Of a stretch of 64,000 nucleotides of DNA, positions 33,901 to 45,349 are shown piece after piece. This DNA comes from Branchiostoma floridae (taxonomy: Eukaryota > Chordata > Leptocardii > Amphioxiformes > Branchiostomatidae). Within the stretch, counting starts at the first letter, position 1. Each line of letters starts with the position of its first letter. The position numbers were made by a program, and so were the translations under genes. The stretch spans positions 4,697,386 through 4,761,385 of the forward strand of contig NC_049980.1 in assembly GCF_000003815.2 (NCBI RefSeq). Direction: 5' to 3'. The notes below the pieces were generated by a model. The model saw only the letters and a list, made by a program, of their open reading frames with translations. It made no database searches and was not told where the DNA came from.

Positions 33901-36355
33901 AAATATGCTGTATTTGCTATCAAGCAAATGCCGGCCTTTCTAGTTTTAAACTGCAATATATTGAAAGTATTGCAATTTGAAACCAACGTCCGTCGACGTG
34001 ATATCCCCAAATACCTTGCTATTAAAAGCAACGAATATAGGTTACCCAACAGATAAAGGTGAACCAACGTTACTTTTATTTCAGTGAATTGTAGCTCAGG
34101 GATTTAGCACATTTAAATTTGGAGATCTATTGACCCTCTCAAACAATGTAAAGTCTCTATGTTTGTCCTACTGCTGGCTTCACGCTGTTACAGAAAAGAA
34201 ATCAATTTCACTAACGTTAACATAAGCGGCACGTGACATTCACGTGATCAAAGCGTGCTAACATGACGTCACCTAAAGAAGGCTGTAACTGGCAGCGCGA
34301 GATAGCTGGTAGTGAATGTAGCTAAAAGTTAGTGTTCAAGCATCTTTACTAACCGTAAGGACCAAACCCAATCCTTCCCTGTCCGTCCTGTCCGTAGTTG
34401 AACCTTTCGTTGTAGTTTATTTCCTCGTTCTCGAGCGCTCCTTTTCCAGAACCTAGGAACAACAGAAAAAGAAATGTAATATTAAACATTATTCTTGCTT
34501 TACTAGTTAACTCGTGCAACACGTTACAGTATTTACAAAAGTATGCAGACAGTTCTAACGTTATGGAAGATAAAAATGTTAAAAGGAAAAACAAAGAACT
34601 ATTCTTATAAGAGTTCTTTCTGTAAGCAAACGTTAGGAAATTGTGATGGGTTTTAGTGTTTTTTTCCAACGTGTTAGAAAGTGGCATTTGTATAATGCAC
34701 AACAGCATAAACAAATCGCAGATCTAAAGAGTACTAGTGGTCAGTCAGTTACAGATCTAGGAGTGGTCAGTAAATGTTACCTTTTAGAGTGATGTTGACC
34801 GCCCTGAGTCCGATCTTGACCCCCACCGTTCCGTCCATCTCCTCAGCGATGAAGGCCTTGTACTGGACCTTTGTGTGGACCTCAGCTTTCTCCCACTCCA
34901 TACCGAAGTTACTCACTGGAAAAGTAGACCCAGAAAACAGAATGTTAAATTTAGATAATCTTGCTACTTTTTTGTATCATTATGCATGTGACACTAGTTC
35001 ACCTTTATTCGCGGAGTAACCTATATCCGTTGTTTTAACAAAACAGGCATCTAGGGATATCAAATCTACCGAAAATGGTTTAAAAAATCGCAATATTAAC
35101 AAAATAATGTAGTTTGAAACCACTGTTCGTCGACTTGATACCTTATTTTTTAACAACGAATATAGGTAACCTCATAGATAAAGGTGAACTAGAGTTACCA
35201 TTCACAACCCTGAACTGTACACTACTATTTAAAGTAAATTTTACTTCTCAAAAACAGAAGAAATTGAAAGAATTATATTGTAAACACTATTAGTGTTCTA
35301 ACAAAAGATGAATCTCTTACGTTACATACGTTACACGTTATATATACCATGGCTTTACTTTGTTTGCAATCAGCCTTCGTGGATGAACTTGCAATAAAGT
35401 TATTATTGCATATCGATAACTAGGCATAATACACGGGTAACGGCTACAACCTAGAAATTTCACATAGCACATGTACATGTAGGCCGTCTTTGCACAGGGA
35501 CTCCAGAAAGTTAAGCGCAGTAGTGTCGCATGCACGCGGTGGATGAATACAATAAAAAAAGATAAATAACTGATAAATACTCACCCATGATTGTGGCCAA
35601 AACCAAAATACTGAAGGAAACCATGACGGCAAAGAACAGTCTCTGTACGGAAAAAGATGAAATATGAATAAGATCAATATGTGAGATTTAGATGATGACG
35701 TACATAAATCGTATATAAACGTGTATGAAGAACACAAACGCGCGAGAGCCGCTAACTCTTGTATACAAAGCATACACACGAGCTTGCACATACTAAGTCA
35801 AGCACACAAACACACACGCATTGACACATAGACACACACACACTCGCACACAAACACGATAGACACACAGAAACACGTACATATGATACACACATACACA
35901 TACACACACACGTATACACACACACACACACACAAACGCACGCACATGCACACACACGTACATAGAAACACACATACGCACCCCCCTCCACACACACATA
36001 CACACACACAAACGCACTTGTAAACGTACACACGCGCACACATACAACACAGAGACACACACGCACATACAGTGCATGCAAATAGGTGCATGCATTCATG
36101 TACATACATGTATAATAGTCATACACACACTACAACAATACATCATTCCTACAGATGCATACACAACTAAGTACCAAACAAACGAACCTGTATCCCTCGA
36201 ACGCCCGGCAGGATGACAAGGAAGGAGAAGGCGAGAATGGCGATGGCGAACACCAGGCCGATCTCTAACACGTCAGCGGTGACAGGAGTGCGATTCTCCG
36301 GGTACTGGGTCGGTCCTCCGTCCACACGAAAAGCCTGGTACAAACCCGACGCCAT
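30935..36355 (-). CDS. DUOXA: Dual oxidase maturation factor (DUOXA), 9 coding exons, 379 aa
   Basis: ER/plasma-membrane partner required for DUOX folding, ER exit and H2O2 output. Minus-strand exons in coding order: 36188-36355, 35585-35642, 34781-34915, 34354-34452, 33534-33687, 32910-33121, 32010-32141, 31497-31585, 30935-31027 (1140 nt, frame kept). Family marks: [18 protein letters not shown] then a helix ending VILPGVRG (helix 1); [19 protein letters not shown] (helix 2); extracellular loop ending [10 protein letters not shown] (N-glycosylation site near Asn116) and [27 protein letters not shown] into helix 3; helices 4-5 in exons 6-7. Length is close to vertebrate DUOXA. ATG at 36355 is the only one in frame. 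An AG acceptor (TTTTCAG at 36376-36378 on the minus strand) 20 bp upstream implies a non-coding first exon further 5'. Exon 1 has a weak donor (CAG|GTTCGT). C-terminus is basic and divergent ([14 protein letters not shown]). Confidence 0.93.
31180..31416. mobile_element. Long palindromic MITE in DUOXA intron 8
   Basis: Outer arms GGTAAACACACGTACCT / AGGTACGTGTGTTTATTACC enclose inner arms CCATCTTGTTCACGGAGTGA CCTAGTTCTCGCGAGAG and their near-perfect inverse. Over 50 bp of each end is inverted. No coding capacity. Confidence 0.75.
31670..31960. mobile_element. Dispersed repeat with GACACCTTCCTCAG-type block
   Basis: GTCACCTTCCTCAGGGCAA at the left and, inverted, AAGGAAGGTGTCTGAGAGAC ATCGAAACGTAAGC at the right. 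The same block occurs at 48780-48905. Lies in DUOXA intron 7. Confidence 0.45.
32195..32370 (+). mobile_element. tRNA-derived SINE fragment (DUOXA intron 6)
   Basis: GAGTTCGATACCCGCCGTG (B box), CCCTTGGGAAAGGTACTTCA CACGACCTTCCTCACTTCA, GGTGTAAAAATGGGTACCTG ACTTCGGTCGGGGAGG. Same family as 42450-42790. Confidence 0.65.
33745..34075. mobile_element. TIR element, TTCACCTTTATCCG family, copy 2 (DUOXA intron 4)
   Basis: Left GTTAGTTCACCTTTATCCGT then GGGGTAACCTATATCCG; right GAATATAGGTTACCCAACAG ATAAAGGTGAACCAACG. About 330 bp. Confidence 0.7.
34990..35205. mobile_element. TIR element, TTCACCTTTATCCG family, copy 3 (DUOXA intron 2)
   Basis: Left CTAGTTCACCTTTATTCGCG, right ATAGATAAAGGTGAACTAGA. 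Short internal part includes GTTTGAAACCACTGTTCGTC. Confidence 0.7.
35780..36110. repeat. Compound (CA)n microsatellite in DUOXA intron 1
   Basis: Interrupted CA/TACA repeats. They generate long Cys/Val frames on the minus strand that are not genes. Confidence 0.85.
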
Positions 36356-36485
36356 GTTCAAATGGTGTTTGAAATCTGAAAAGAGAATAAAAAGGTAGAA
36401 AGTTGAAGGGTTTGCAATTTATAAAGCAGTCTTGTGGTTAAAGGGTATTTGGTTTAGAATATGTGTTCGAATCAGAAAGCAGGGC

Positions 36486-36985
36486 CTAAGGCTAACGTCA
36501 CATTTCCAAACCGGAGCCCGGCCGGGCTGTTTGTGGAAACAAAAAATAGAAATATATACGTAAAAACATACACAAATAATGCCCACGACTATTCTCTTTA
36601 GGCTAAGGTCCCAATTTCCAACCCGGGGCCCGACCGGGTACCTTCCGGAAACGAAAAATATGATATAAAAGGCAGCAAAAGTTACAGAACGAAAAAAAAG
36701 TAGTCATTAGCATATTTTGTGTATCTTCCTTGATAAACACACAATTCGGTGTCTTTTTTATCATACTTTTCGTTCCCGAAAGCTGCCCGGCCGGGACCCG
36801 GTTTGGAAATGTGTCGTAGACTTAGCTGTGCTCTTAGAAAAGGAACTTTAAACATACAGTCTCTCCTAACTTGATTCAGGTCAAAATGAGTACCTAGCTT
36901 CGGTTAGGGACGTACTTGAGGATGGGGCGTCAAACCAGTATTTTTAGGTGAGCCACCTCCCGATCAAGTTGTTACAGGACCTACA
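36486..36985. mobile_element. CCGGCCGGG-family foldback plus SINE fragment
   Basis: GGCTAAGGTCCCAATTTCCA ACCCGGGGCCCGACCGGG at about 36600 is inverted at about 36780-36825 (CCCGGCCGGGACCCGGTTTG). A shorter piece precedes it at 36486. From about 36850 a SINE piece follows (AAAATGAGTACCTAGCTTCG GTTAGGGACG). Confidence 0.5.
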
Positions 36986-37439
36986 ATACTATCTTTTTAA
37001 AAGATAGCCTGATTACATCGCGCTGATAGCGGCCCGCCAAACGTTGCAAATTGTTACAATACCAATTTGAAGGGCGTTTTGTTATGTGTTCTTTGATATC
37101 TTGTGAGCTATTGTTCTTATTGTTGACGTCTCTCATTTAATTTCTATGTCGAAATATTCATGATGAAGGAAGTGCCTATGCGTATGGGTATGGTCTGCAT
37201 GGATTTAGTGAGTGGCATACATAGTGTTTTACAAACACACCTTGCGTAATTCACCACAAGTGGAATTCTGCAAAAGTCGGCTCTTAATGTATCCACTGAC
37301 AGACAATGTATTGGAAAATACCACTCCCTTCTGGGGTCTAGTGCTTCTTTATCTCTCGATACAGAGCTGTCGAACTGCACTCAGTTTGTGACAGCTTGTG
37401 AGTTCCACGTGGTTACATCTGTCATTTCATTGCATTCAG

Positions 37440-37640
37440 TTAACACTAGTTCACCTTTATCCGCCAGGTAACCTATATCCGTTGTTGGGTGGATGGTGGT
37501 TTCAAACTGAAATATTTTCTATGCTTTGTAAAGATTTTAATTTGAACAACCGTCCGTCAATTCAATATCCCTAAATAATCTGTTTTACAAACAACGGATT
37601 TAGGTTACCCTGCGGATAAAGGTGAACTAGCGTTATATGG
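37440..37640. mobile_element. TIR element, TTCACCTTTATCCG family, copy 4
   Basis: Cleanest ends: TAACACTAGTTCACCTTTAT CCGC and GCGGATAAAGGTGAACTAGC GTTA. About 200 bp, no coding frame. Confidence 0.75.
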
Positions 37641-38320
37641 TTGCGTGTTTCACGAAGGAATTCTTGTTGGGTTCATTTGAGGCCATATCCGGACGTGAAC
37701 TGTGCTTATGTTCACAGTTTTATTCCCTTTTGGATTAGCCATTGTCATTATTCATATTTATTGATCTTAAAGGCCAAGCGTGTAAAAGACAAATGCTGCT
37801 ATTGGTTATTATTCTGTTCTTTGTTCATTTTTCTTTTCAAATTTTCATTTGTATTGTCTTTGTCTCTGTCAGCAGGGACACCCTTTGTGATAGCCACACT
37901 GCTAGTTGAACAACCTTGGCTGTGCGTGCTGAACAGCAAAGCCAATAAATGAATAAAAAATAAGAGACAAGTGGCACTTGCCTCATTGCATTATCTTTAG
38001 TACAGCGATTAGACCTACATATAATAGTGAGACATGCACGTAACACCTATTCAATAGCTTCAATCACGTGTGTATAATTAATCAGCTTACATGACATACG
38101 AATAGAGTTTCTGTCTAAGTTTATTACACTGTTTTATTGCACTTGTCATTGTAAGGAGATTTTAGCTGTTTTATTGTGCTTGTTGCCAAGATCAGGATCT
38201 TCCTAATTCAACTTCCGACAAGTATTGCCTCGAAGAGTGTCACGCAAGATTGTTACAAAGATTATGAACACTTTGTTCACACTTGCACGTATTTTCAAGG
38301 CCTTTCCAGCAGTTCCGTAT

Positions 38321-38638
38321 TGTAACAGTGGGGTTCAAGCGCTGCCAAACTGACCACGCCAACAGATCTCAGCTTTTGGCGTTGTGGTTTGCACGTTGGA
38401 TTTGCAATCTGCCGGCCCGGATTCGATCCCGGGTGTCGGCATGTTGTTTCTTTCTGTTTCTCTCCTTTCTTACATTGTTTCCCACACCGACCCTGTGAGC
38501 AACAGGCTCGTCGAGTCGCCGTAAGTTTACACAGGGATCTCGAAATCGGAGATTCGAGGACGAATCTTGAAAAGAAAAGGGGGAGTAGTGTAACAGTACA
38601 AGTGGGGTTCTGGCGCTACCAAACTGACCACGCCAACA
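38321..38638 (+). mobile_element. Candidate miniature LTR-type element (TRIM-like)
   Basis: Direct repeats TGTAACAG ... CACGCCAACA (start TG, end CA) at 38321-38364 and 38589-38638 flank about 225 bp. The second copy is preceded by the purine tract AAAAGAAAAGGGGGAGTAG, as in a polypurine tract before a 3' LTR. Interior has a tRNA-like B box (GGATTCGATCC). No target duplication found and no coding frame. Could instead be a SINE with flanking duplication. Confidence 0.4.
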
Positions 38639-38718
38639 GCTCTGTTTCTATTCATTTCTTATCACTTTGCCTTAGATAAACTTTGAGGTAAAATAAACTG
38701 TTTTTTTTCTTTCCGTTA

Positions 38719-39530
38719 GGCCATGTTGATTTGATTATATGGATGACATCCGCGCTCGCACCAATTTTCGGCCGTTTCCAAAAAAAAAAGGTTTTGACCA
38801 CACAATAAGCAGCTATAAAATAAGCACAAATATTCCGTAGATTGAAAAAAAAACAGAAAACAGATAATTAATGCCATAGAATGCCAAAATAAATCTAAAT
38901 GCAAAGAATAAGATGTGAAAGGACAGAAAAAAAATCTATTGTTGGTAGGGGGAGGTACCAGTGCAGAAAATTCAGGTATAGGTCCCGTTTAGGTTCAGAG
39001 GATCATTTCCAGGTCCGGACCTGAACCTGGACCTGATTGTCTGTGGATGAGAACTGTCAATACTCAAAACAATGGTAGTTGGTCAATTTTGCTACAAAGG
39101 AATCTGTTTGGTGAATTATTCAACTCCCACTGGCAATTTAAAATCCCCTCTCCATGTTATAAAGGCTAACTGTCTCTGTACCTTTGACTGTAGAAACTTG
39201 GTACAATTGACTATAACCTCTACTTGACTTCGCTAGCTCTTGTTGTCTTCTTGCCCCCCCCCCCTCTCTGATTTTTTTTCAGGTCTGTTTTTTCGGATTG
39301 ATCCAAGAAGAAAAAAATGTTTTGCACCCGTATGATGTACTGGTCCCTTCACCTAACTGTTAGTATACCATACTATGTGTGTTTAGTCCTATGTTCAACC
39401 TTCCTGGACACTTTGTCTTTCATACTGAAGGCAACTTTTTTTTTTGGCCAAACTTTTTTTTTATTCGCTCGCTCGCATCAGTTTTGGAGTTCCCAGAGGA
39501 TGTCATCCATATAATCAAATCAACATGGCC
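38719..39530. mobile_element. Harbinger-like MITE with perfect ~34-bp inverted ends and a nested hAT-like copy
   Basis: Ends GGCCATGTTGATTTGATTAT ATGGATGACATCC, perfectly inverted at 39498-39530, flanked by TTA on both sides (38716-38718 and 39531-39533). Three-base TTA/TAA duplication is typical of PIF/Harbinger elements. Inside, about 38945-39330 is a degraded hAT-like copy (CAGGTCCGGACCTGAACCTG and following). Confidence 0.65.
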
Positions 39531-39750
39531 TTAGATCACTCTCTAGTCTGACCAAAATCGCGATCCTAGCGGCCGGCCTTACAGTCGCCGCCAACAAGGA
39601 GGAGGGGGTCATTAACCCCAGCCAGTGAGAGATTGTGTAAACACAGGCTAGGTCACTCTCGGTGCCTTGAATGATTTATTGATGAGAGTTTAAACGATTG
39701 ATGAATGTCCTATTAATTGATACGTCCTTGTAGTCATTGTGTTCCGCTTC

Positions 39751-40653
39751 NNNNNNNNNNNNNNNNNNNNNNNNNNNNNNNNNNNNNNNNNNNNNNNNNN
39801 NNNNNNNNNNNNNNNNNNNNNNNNNNNNNNNNNNNNNNNNNNNNNNNNNNNNNNNNNNNNNNNNNNNNNNNNNNNNNNNNNNNNNNNNNNNNNNNNNNNN
39901 NNNNNNNNNNNNNNNNNNNNNNNNNNNNNNNNNNNNNNNNNNNNNNNNNNNNNNNNNNNNNNNNNNNNNNNNNNNNNNNNNNNNNNNNNNNNNNNNNNNN
40001 NNNNNNNNNNNNNNNNNNNNNNNNNNNNNNNNNNNNNNNNNNNNNNNNNNNNNNNNNNNNNNNNNNNNNNNNNNNNNNNNNNNNNNNNNNNNNNNNNNNN
40101 NNNNNNNNNNNNNNNNNNNNNNNNNNNNNNNNNNNNNNNNNNNNNNNNNNNNNNNNNNNNNNNNNNNNNNNNNNNNNNNNNNNNNNNNNNNNNNNNNNNN
40201 NNNNNNNNNNNNNNNNNNNNNNNNNNNNNNNNNNNNNNNNNNNNNNNNNNNNNNNNNNNNNNNNNNNNNNNNNNNNNNNNNNNNNNNNNNNNNNNNNNNN
40301 NNNNNNNNNNNNNNNNNNNNNNNNNNNNNNNNNNNNNNNNNNNNNNNNNNNNNNNNNNNNNNNNNNNNNNNNNNNNNNNNNNNNNNNNNNNNNNNNNNNN
40401 NNNNNNNNNNNNNNNNNNNNNNNNNNNNNNNNNNNNNNNNNNNNNNNNNNNNNNNNNNNNNNNNNNNNNNNNNNNNNNNNNNNNNNNNNNNNNNNNNNNN
40501 NNNNNNNNNNNNNNNNNNNNNNNNNNNNNNNNNNNNNNNNNNNNNNNNNNNNNNNNNNNNNNNNNNNNNNNNNNNNNNNNNNNNNNNNNNNNNNNNNNNN
40601 NNNNNNNNNNNNNNNNNNNNNNNNNNNNNNNNNNNNNNNNNNNNNNNNNNNNN
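39751..40653. other. Assembly gap (903 N)
   Basis: Largest gap. A first exon or promoter could lie here. Confidence 0.99.
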
Positions 40654-40749
40654 CGACATTAAATTTCGAACACTGCATTATAACGCAATTGGATAAACAA
40701 CTGTGCAGGTATTTATACAAATAGACAACGGTGCCGGTGTCGATTCATT

Positions 40750-40870
40750 CTGACCAATCAGGGGAGCGATACCCACCTGCCTGGCCTGAATCTACGTGTT
40801 ACGGCGTCATAACCAACCGTGGAACGGGGCCTTCTGATTGGTCCGCGGCGCCTGGCTATATGATAATGTG
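40750..40870. promoter_or_regulatory. CCAAT-box pair with TATA-like sequence
   Basis: GACCAATCAGG (CCAAT at 40754-40758) and, 83 bp on, CTGATTGGTCC (inverted CCAAT at 40837-40841), then TATATGAT at 40857-40864 in locally GC-rich sequence. Looks like a promoter or enhancer core; which gene it serves is unknown. Confidence 0.3.
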
Positions 40871-41037
40871 CAATAAAGGCTATTTCGTATAAACCAGTTA
40901 TACCAGTCTCTTTCGCAAACAGTGCCAAAAGCCGTAACCAGGTGAGGTACCCGCTTCGCCGAAAATGTTGCGCACGTGCTCTTCCACACGTCATGTCTGT
41001 TCCTTTACCTGTTTTTACACACCTGGGTTTACTTTGG

Positions 41038-41745
41038 GTCAACGCCCGTCAGAGGAGGAAGTAAATTCCACACTATAGACACAATGTTTATACACTAATA
41101 CCACAGTACACATGGCACTCAAAGAAAGGCTGACCTGTGCACTATAGACATTTATTGTAAGGCCTTATCGCAATAGATCTCGTTTTCAAACGGTGTCAAT
41201 GCCCCAACGTACAAAGGGTAGGTTAAGATGTAAAAAACACGAACTCTTCTTCTAGGAAATGTTATTGCCTTGAAACAGGAATGGACAAAAGACAAAGTAA
41301 AAATACGTTGTTTTCCTTAGAATTTTCTACGACGAACCAATTGCTCTAATGATAATGACCATATTAATCATAGATTTTTTAGGTCAACGCTCGTCTTAGG
41401 AGAAAGTAAATTCCGTACTTAAGACACAATATTTATACACTAATACCACAGTACACATCGTCGCTACTCAAAGAAAGGCTGACGGGTGCACTATAGGCAT
41501 TTATTGCAAAGCCTTATCGCCAAAGACCGCGTGTTTAAACGGTGTCATTGCCCTAACGCACAGTGGGGACAAAGGGTTCGTTGAGTTGTAAAAAAAAACG
41601 ACCACTTTTTCTAGGAATTGTTATTGCCCCAACAGGACTGGACAAAAGACAGATGTAAAAATACGTTGTTTTTCATAGAATTTTCTTCAACGAACTTTAC
41701 TACAATCGCTCTTATAATAATGGACATGCCAATCATGGATTTTTT
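41038..41745. repeat. ~355-bp tandem duplication
   Basis: Unit from GTCAACGCCCGTC (41038) repeats from GTCAACGCTCGTC (41393), with shared GAAAGTAAATTCC, TTTATACACTAATACCACAG TACACAT, CTCAAAGAAAGGCTGAC and AAAAATACGTTGTTTT blocks. Two diverged copies. Confidence 0.8.
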
Positions 41746-42449
41746 GTCCCCTCTGTACAGCGAGGCTAAGTTAAAACATTAATTTTCGTGGGGGCGAACG
41801 AACAATGTTACTAATAAAAACGGCGTTATTGAAAAACAAATCATTGAATGATCTAAAACGAGCTTTCAGCCGTTCTAAAGAAAATATCAATATCTATCAT
41901 GCAAAATAGCTCTGTGGATGATATACAAGTAGATGTGAGGAGGCTTCAGCTTGTTTTGTGTGTCTTTTGTGATGCTTTCAGGCGGTAGGTGTTGTAGTGA
42001 AGCCGGCGGAAAGAAAACGGGTACTCCAGAATTACGTCCCAAGCCATGCAAAACAAATAAAAACTCCATACTGTAGCTTACAATGTATATCTGCTTGGAA
42101 ACGGAACCTGGGACAAATACAAGTAGTTGGCATCCATGCAAAGTATGTCAACAAAGCGAGTTTGTTTAGTGATAGACTCCGGATTTTCGCTGAGCACACA
42201 TGCAGCTACAGCAGTGCATTCGAACCACTTGCTACTGGTATTTGGACAACGCCATTCAGTTCAAAGTTTAGTCAAGAATGTTTGCTCGATATCTGAACGT
42301 TAATAATACTACTGTAAGACTGTGTAACATTTCTCTGTAGGCCATTTTTAGACAAGATGTTCATGTCGACTTCGAGCGGTATGCACTCTACGTGCATGTC
42401 AAGAAGGGACGAATGAATTTTCGTTTTTCTGTACTATATTCAATATCAG

Positions 42450-42790
42450 ATCGCGTGGCGTAGTCGGTAATGTGTTTATCGGCTTAGGACCAAAAGGTTC
42501 ATGGTTTGAATCCTGCCGTGACACCGATTTTGTGCACTTGGGAAAGGCACTTAACACGACTTTCTCCACTTCACTCAGGGAAAAATGAGTACCTAGCTTC
42601 GGTTAGGGCCGTCTCTCGGATAGGACGCTAAAATTGAGGTCCCGTGTTTGGGGAGAGCCACATCCCACGCACGCTATAGAACCCACCACACGTCTCGGAA
42701 AAAGAGTAGGGGCATGCTCCGGTGTGCGATGGAGCAAAACCCTTCTGTCTGGAGTTGGTGATTCACTTCAAATCACCCGGATGGAGGCCT
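42450..42790 (+). mobile_element. tRNA-derived SINE, near full length
   Basis: GCGTGGCGTAGTCGG (A box), GGTTTGAATCCTGCCGTGAC (B box), CTTGGGAAAGGCACTTAACA CGACTTTC, AAATGAGTACCTAGCTTCGG TTAGGGCCGTCTCTCGGATA GGAC and AAAAGAGTAGGGGCATGCTC blocks. Best copy of the family in this window. Confidence 0.7.
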
Positions 42791-43301
42791 GGTGTACCTC
42801 CGTACCGTATCAGCCACACAGTGGCTTACATCATTCACCCGGACGGGAGACCTGGCGCATTCCCGCCTTGTATTCAGCTGGAGGAAAGGGTATGCCACTC
42901 CATAAGGGGCGGTATAACCCCAATGTAATACACCGTATGACTCTACTACTACTACGTACTATATTACACATTAAAATAGATATGATTGTGCTAGCAATTA
43001 GAGGAAACGTGGACAAACCAAGGAACTGGCGTTCTTGCGTTACAATTTTCGCGGTACTTTTTCAAAGAGCACGTCTGGAACAAAAGTATTATATTCAGGT
43101 CTTGACGTTATGTTATCGATTTAGAATGTTTATTTTGGGGTTTCTTTTGGCGGCTTATATCTGTGCAGCTTACGTCACTTCTATTTATACTACAGTTCTT
43201 CGATTTTACTCGTAGAGACAGTTACATATTTTGATGTATGCATCTTTCAATAGATTGTATTGTTTGTGACACTGATGTGGTTTAAATTTTTCGTTACCTC
43301 C

Positions 43302-43304
<3 letters not shown>

Positions 43305-43350
<46 letters not shown>

Positions 43351-43418
43351 TGTGTGCGTGTATGTGTGCACCTCTGTGAGTATGTGTCTGTGTGAGTGCG
43401 CGCGCGTGTATGAGTGTA

Positions 43419-43459
<41 letters not shown>

Positions 43460-43620
43460 TTGCGTGCGTGCGTTTCCGAATCTTTGTGGTCCGCATAACT
43501 TTAGCACCTTTGAATGGATTGTAACTATGAATAGGGGATATCATGAAAGAGGTCAGGGTCAATTTTGGGCCCCCTGGTGTGTGACCTTCGTACTACAGCA
43601 GAACTTTAAGTCTCAGAATT
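43305..43620. repeat. (GT)n microsatellite followed by a dispersed repeat unit
   Basis: GT-rich to about 43465, then ATAACTTTAGCACC ... GAAAGAGGTCAGGGTCAATT TTGGGCCCCCTGGTG ... TACTACAGCAGAACTT. The same pairing of GT tract and unit occurs at 27922-28110. Confidence 0.7.
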
Positions 43621-43950
43621 TCTCTCACCCTCCATCGAAATCTACCTTTTAACTTCTTACTTTAGAATATATAAGAGTTTTTATTATATTTCTTCGATGT
43701 ATATTCCTAAAACATATTATATTGTAATAAAAAATTAACAACTTATAAAAGAATAATGTAAAAAAAACACCCCCTGAAAAACAGAATAATTTTAACATTC
43801 CATGGAAATTTTTGTGACCACCGAAAAGTTAAAACGAAAATAGATCTAGACAAATAATATGATACGCATCTAACAGACAGAAAAAGGAGACAAATATTGT
43901 ATTCTATGAACGTTATATGTAGAATATACATATAGAAAATCATAACTTAC

Positions 43951-44050
43951 ATTCTTGGCTGCTAGTTGTGCTTCTTCTTAATGTTACCTGCTTCCGTTGG
44001 ATTGATATTAGCTGCTCTGTCGAACTACTGTTGAACACCCGTTCAGGATT
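43951..44050 (-). promoter_or_regulatory. Candidate non-coding first exon of DUOXA
   Basis: The minus strand has a strong donor AAGAAT|GTAAGT with the exon ending at 43951. DUOXA needs an upstream exon because an acceptor lies just 5' of its ATG. The link is inference; the far boundary is a guess. Confidence 0.2.
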
Positions 44051-44344
44051 TCGCAATAATATTGGTCACGTAGGTATACATGTCCGAATTTGGTGACGCG
44101 TCATGGCGGAGGGATATAACAAATGGACCTTTTGAAATGCGAACAAAGGCGTGCGGGCCTCGCCTTGTTGTTTTAGTAACTTGTATACACCATGCAAACA
44201 ATGCCAACCTCATGTGGCACTAAAACGTATCTGGGCGTAACGACAACGCTACTCGGAAAGGCAAGTGTCCTGACCAAGATTTTCTCGGTAAAATACGTGA
44301 TATCCGGGTTCTGAAGAAAAAAATGTGTCAGTCTTTCCTTATTT

Positions 44345-44435
44345 TAGAATGGCGTGGTCTACCAGGAATTTCAAATGACCAAGGGTTACATCAGAGGTCG
44401 CGGGTTCGAAGCCCAAGCGAACAGGTGAACGTTCT
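44345..44435 (+). mobile_element. tRNA-like SINE head
   Basis: ATGGCGTGGTCTACCAGG and GGTCGCGGGTTCGAAGCCC resemble A and B boxes about 45 bp apart. Confidence 0.35.
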
Positions 44436-45054
44436 TAGTCGAATGATTCTGTACACTGATAAGGTCCCCATTGCACTAGACGTTGATATTTGAGTAAGTC
44501 AACAAATTTTGATTTTGGTGTGTAAGTTGTTTTCATAAGTGGACTATTATACGTGATGTAAAAGTATGATTTGAAAGAAAACAAAACACACAGACATTAA
44601 GATATATTCCTTGTCAATAAAATCCATTGAGCAAGTCGTCGCTCAGAGTAGCAGGGCGGTCTCAGTCTATAGTCTAAAGGTTGTGTCAAGGAACCCGCTG
44701 AAAGGGTTTGAATGCCGTCAGACATATTATCGTACGTTTGTCATTCAGCACGGCTCTGACAAAACCGACCGTCTACGTGCTTGCACCGACAAAAAACTTG
44801 TCTGTCAGTCTTCAATCGCAAGACAGCCTACGTTTGCAAGATATTATGCAAGACTGTGCTAAGAGTGACCCCCCCCCCCCCCCAAATACACACACACTTT
44901 TTTCTGTAGCTAGTACGCATGTGGTGCGAGGATTGTGACCTGGGCCTTACGCAATTCGTACTCCACAAATGTGCTATTTTACTGGCTTGAGGTACAGAAA
45001 CGTGCCGGTAATGGTAGTTGGACTCTGTGTCCTTTACAACTGAACATGGTGGTT

Positions 45055-45215
45055 TTTACAGACACACACACACAAGCACAGACAGACGCACACATACACA
45101 AAGAGAGTCACAAACACACACACACACACATACACACAGCAACTAACACACAGTCACAAACACATAGACACACACGGACAAACACACTCATACAAAAAGC
45201 ACAAACATACGGGTA
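45055..45215. repeat. Interrupted (CA)n tract
   Basis: CACACACA with TACA and AACA interruptions. A 14-base C run lies at about 44870-44883. Confidence 0.8.
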
Positions 45216-45349
45216 CCCTTCGACATCTGTTTGACATGACTTTGATATCTATAAACGGTAGCTTAGCAAATAAACGTGATATCGTTAAAATGGCATTGTA
45301 AAACGTATGTCATATCGGGAAGGATCCCTACATTTTTGTTACGTGTTGT

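Noticed and set aside
35752-36126. Cys/Val-rich frames (also at 7715-8452, 43206-43562 and 60083-60404)
   Set aside because: Products of (CA)n/(GT)n microsatellites; CRISPR-like regularity was also considered and dismissed because units are simple sequence.
42634-43215. 193-codon plus-strand frame
   Set aside because: Starts inside a tRNA-derived SINE and runs into AT-rich sequence; no conserved motif.
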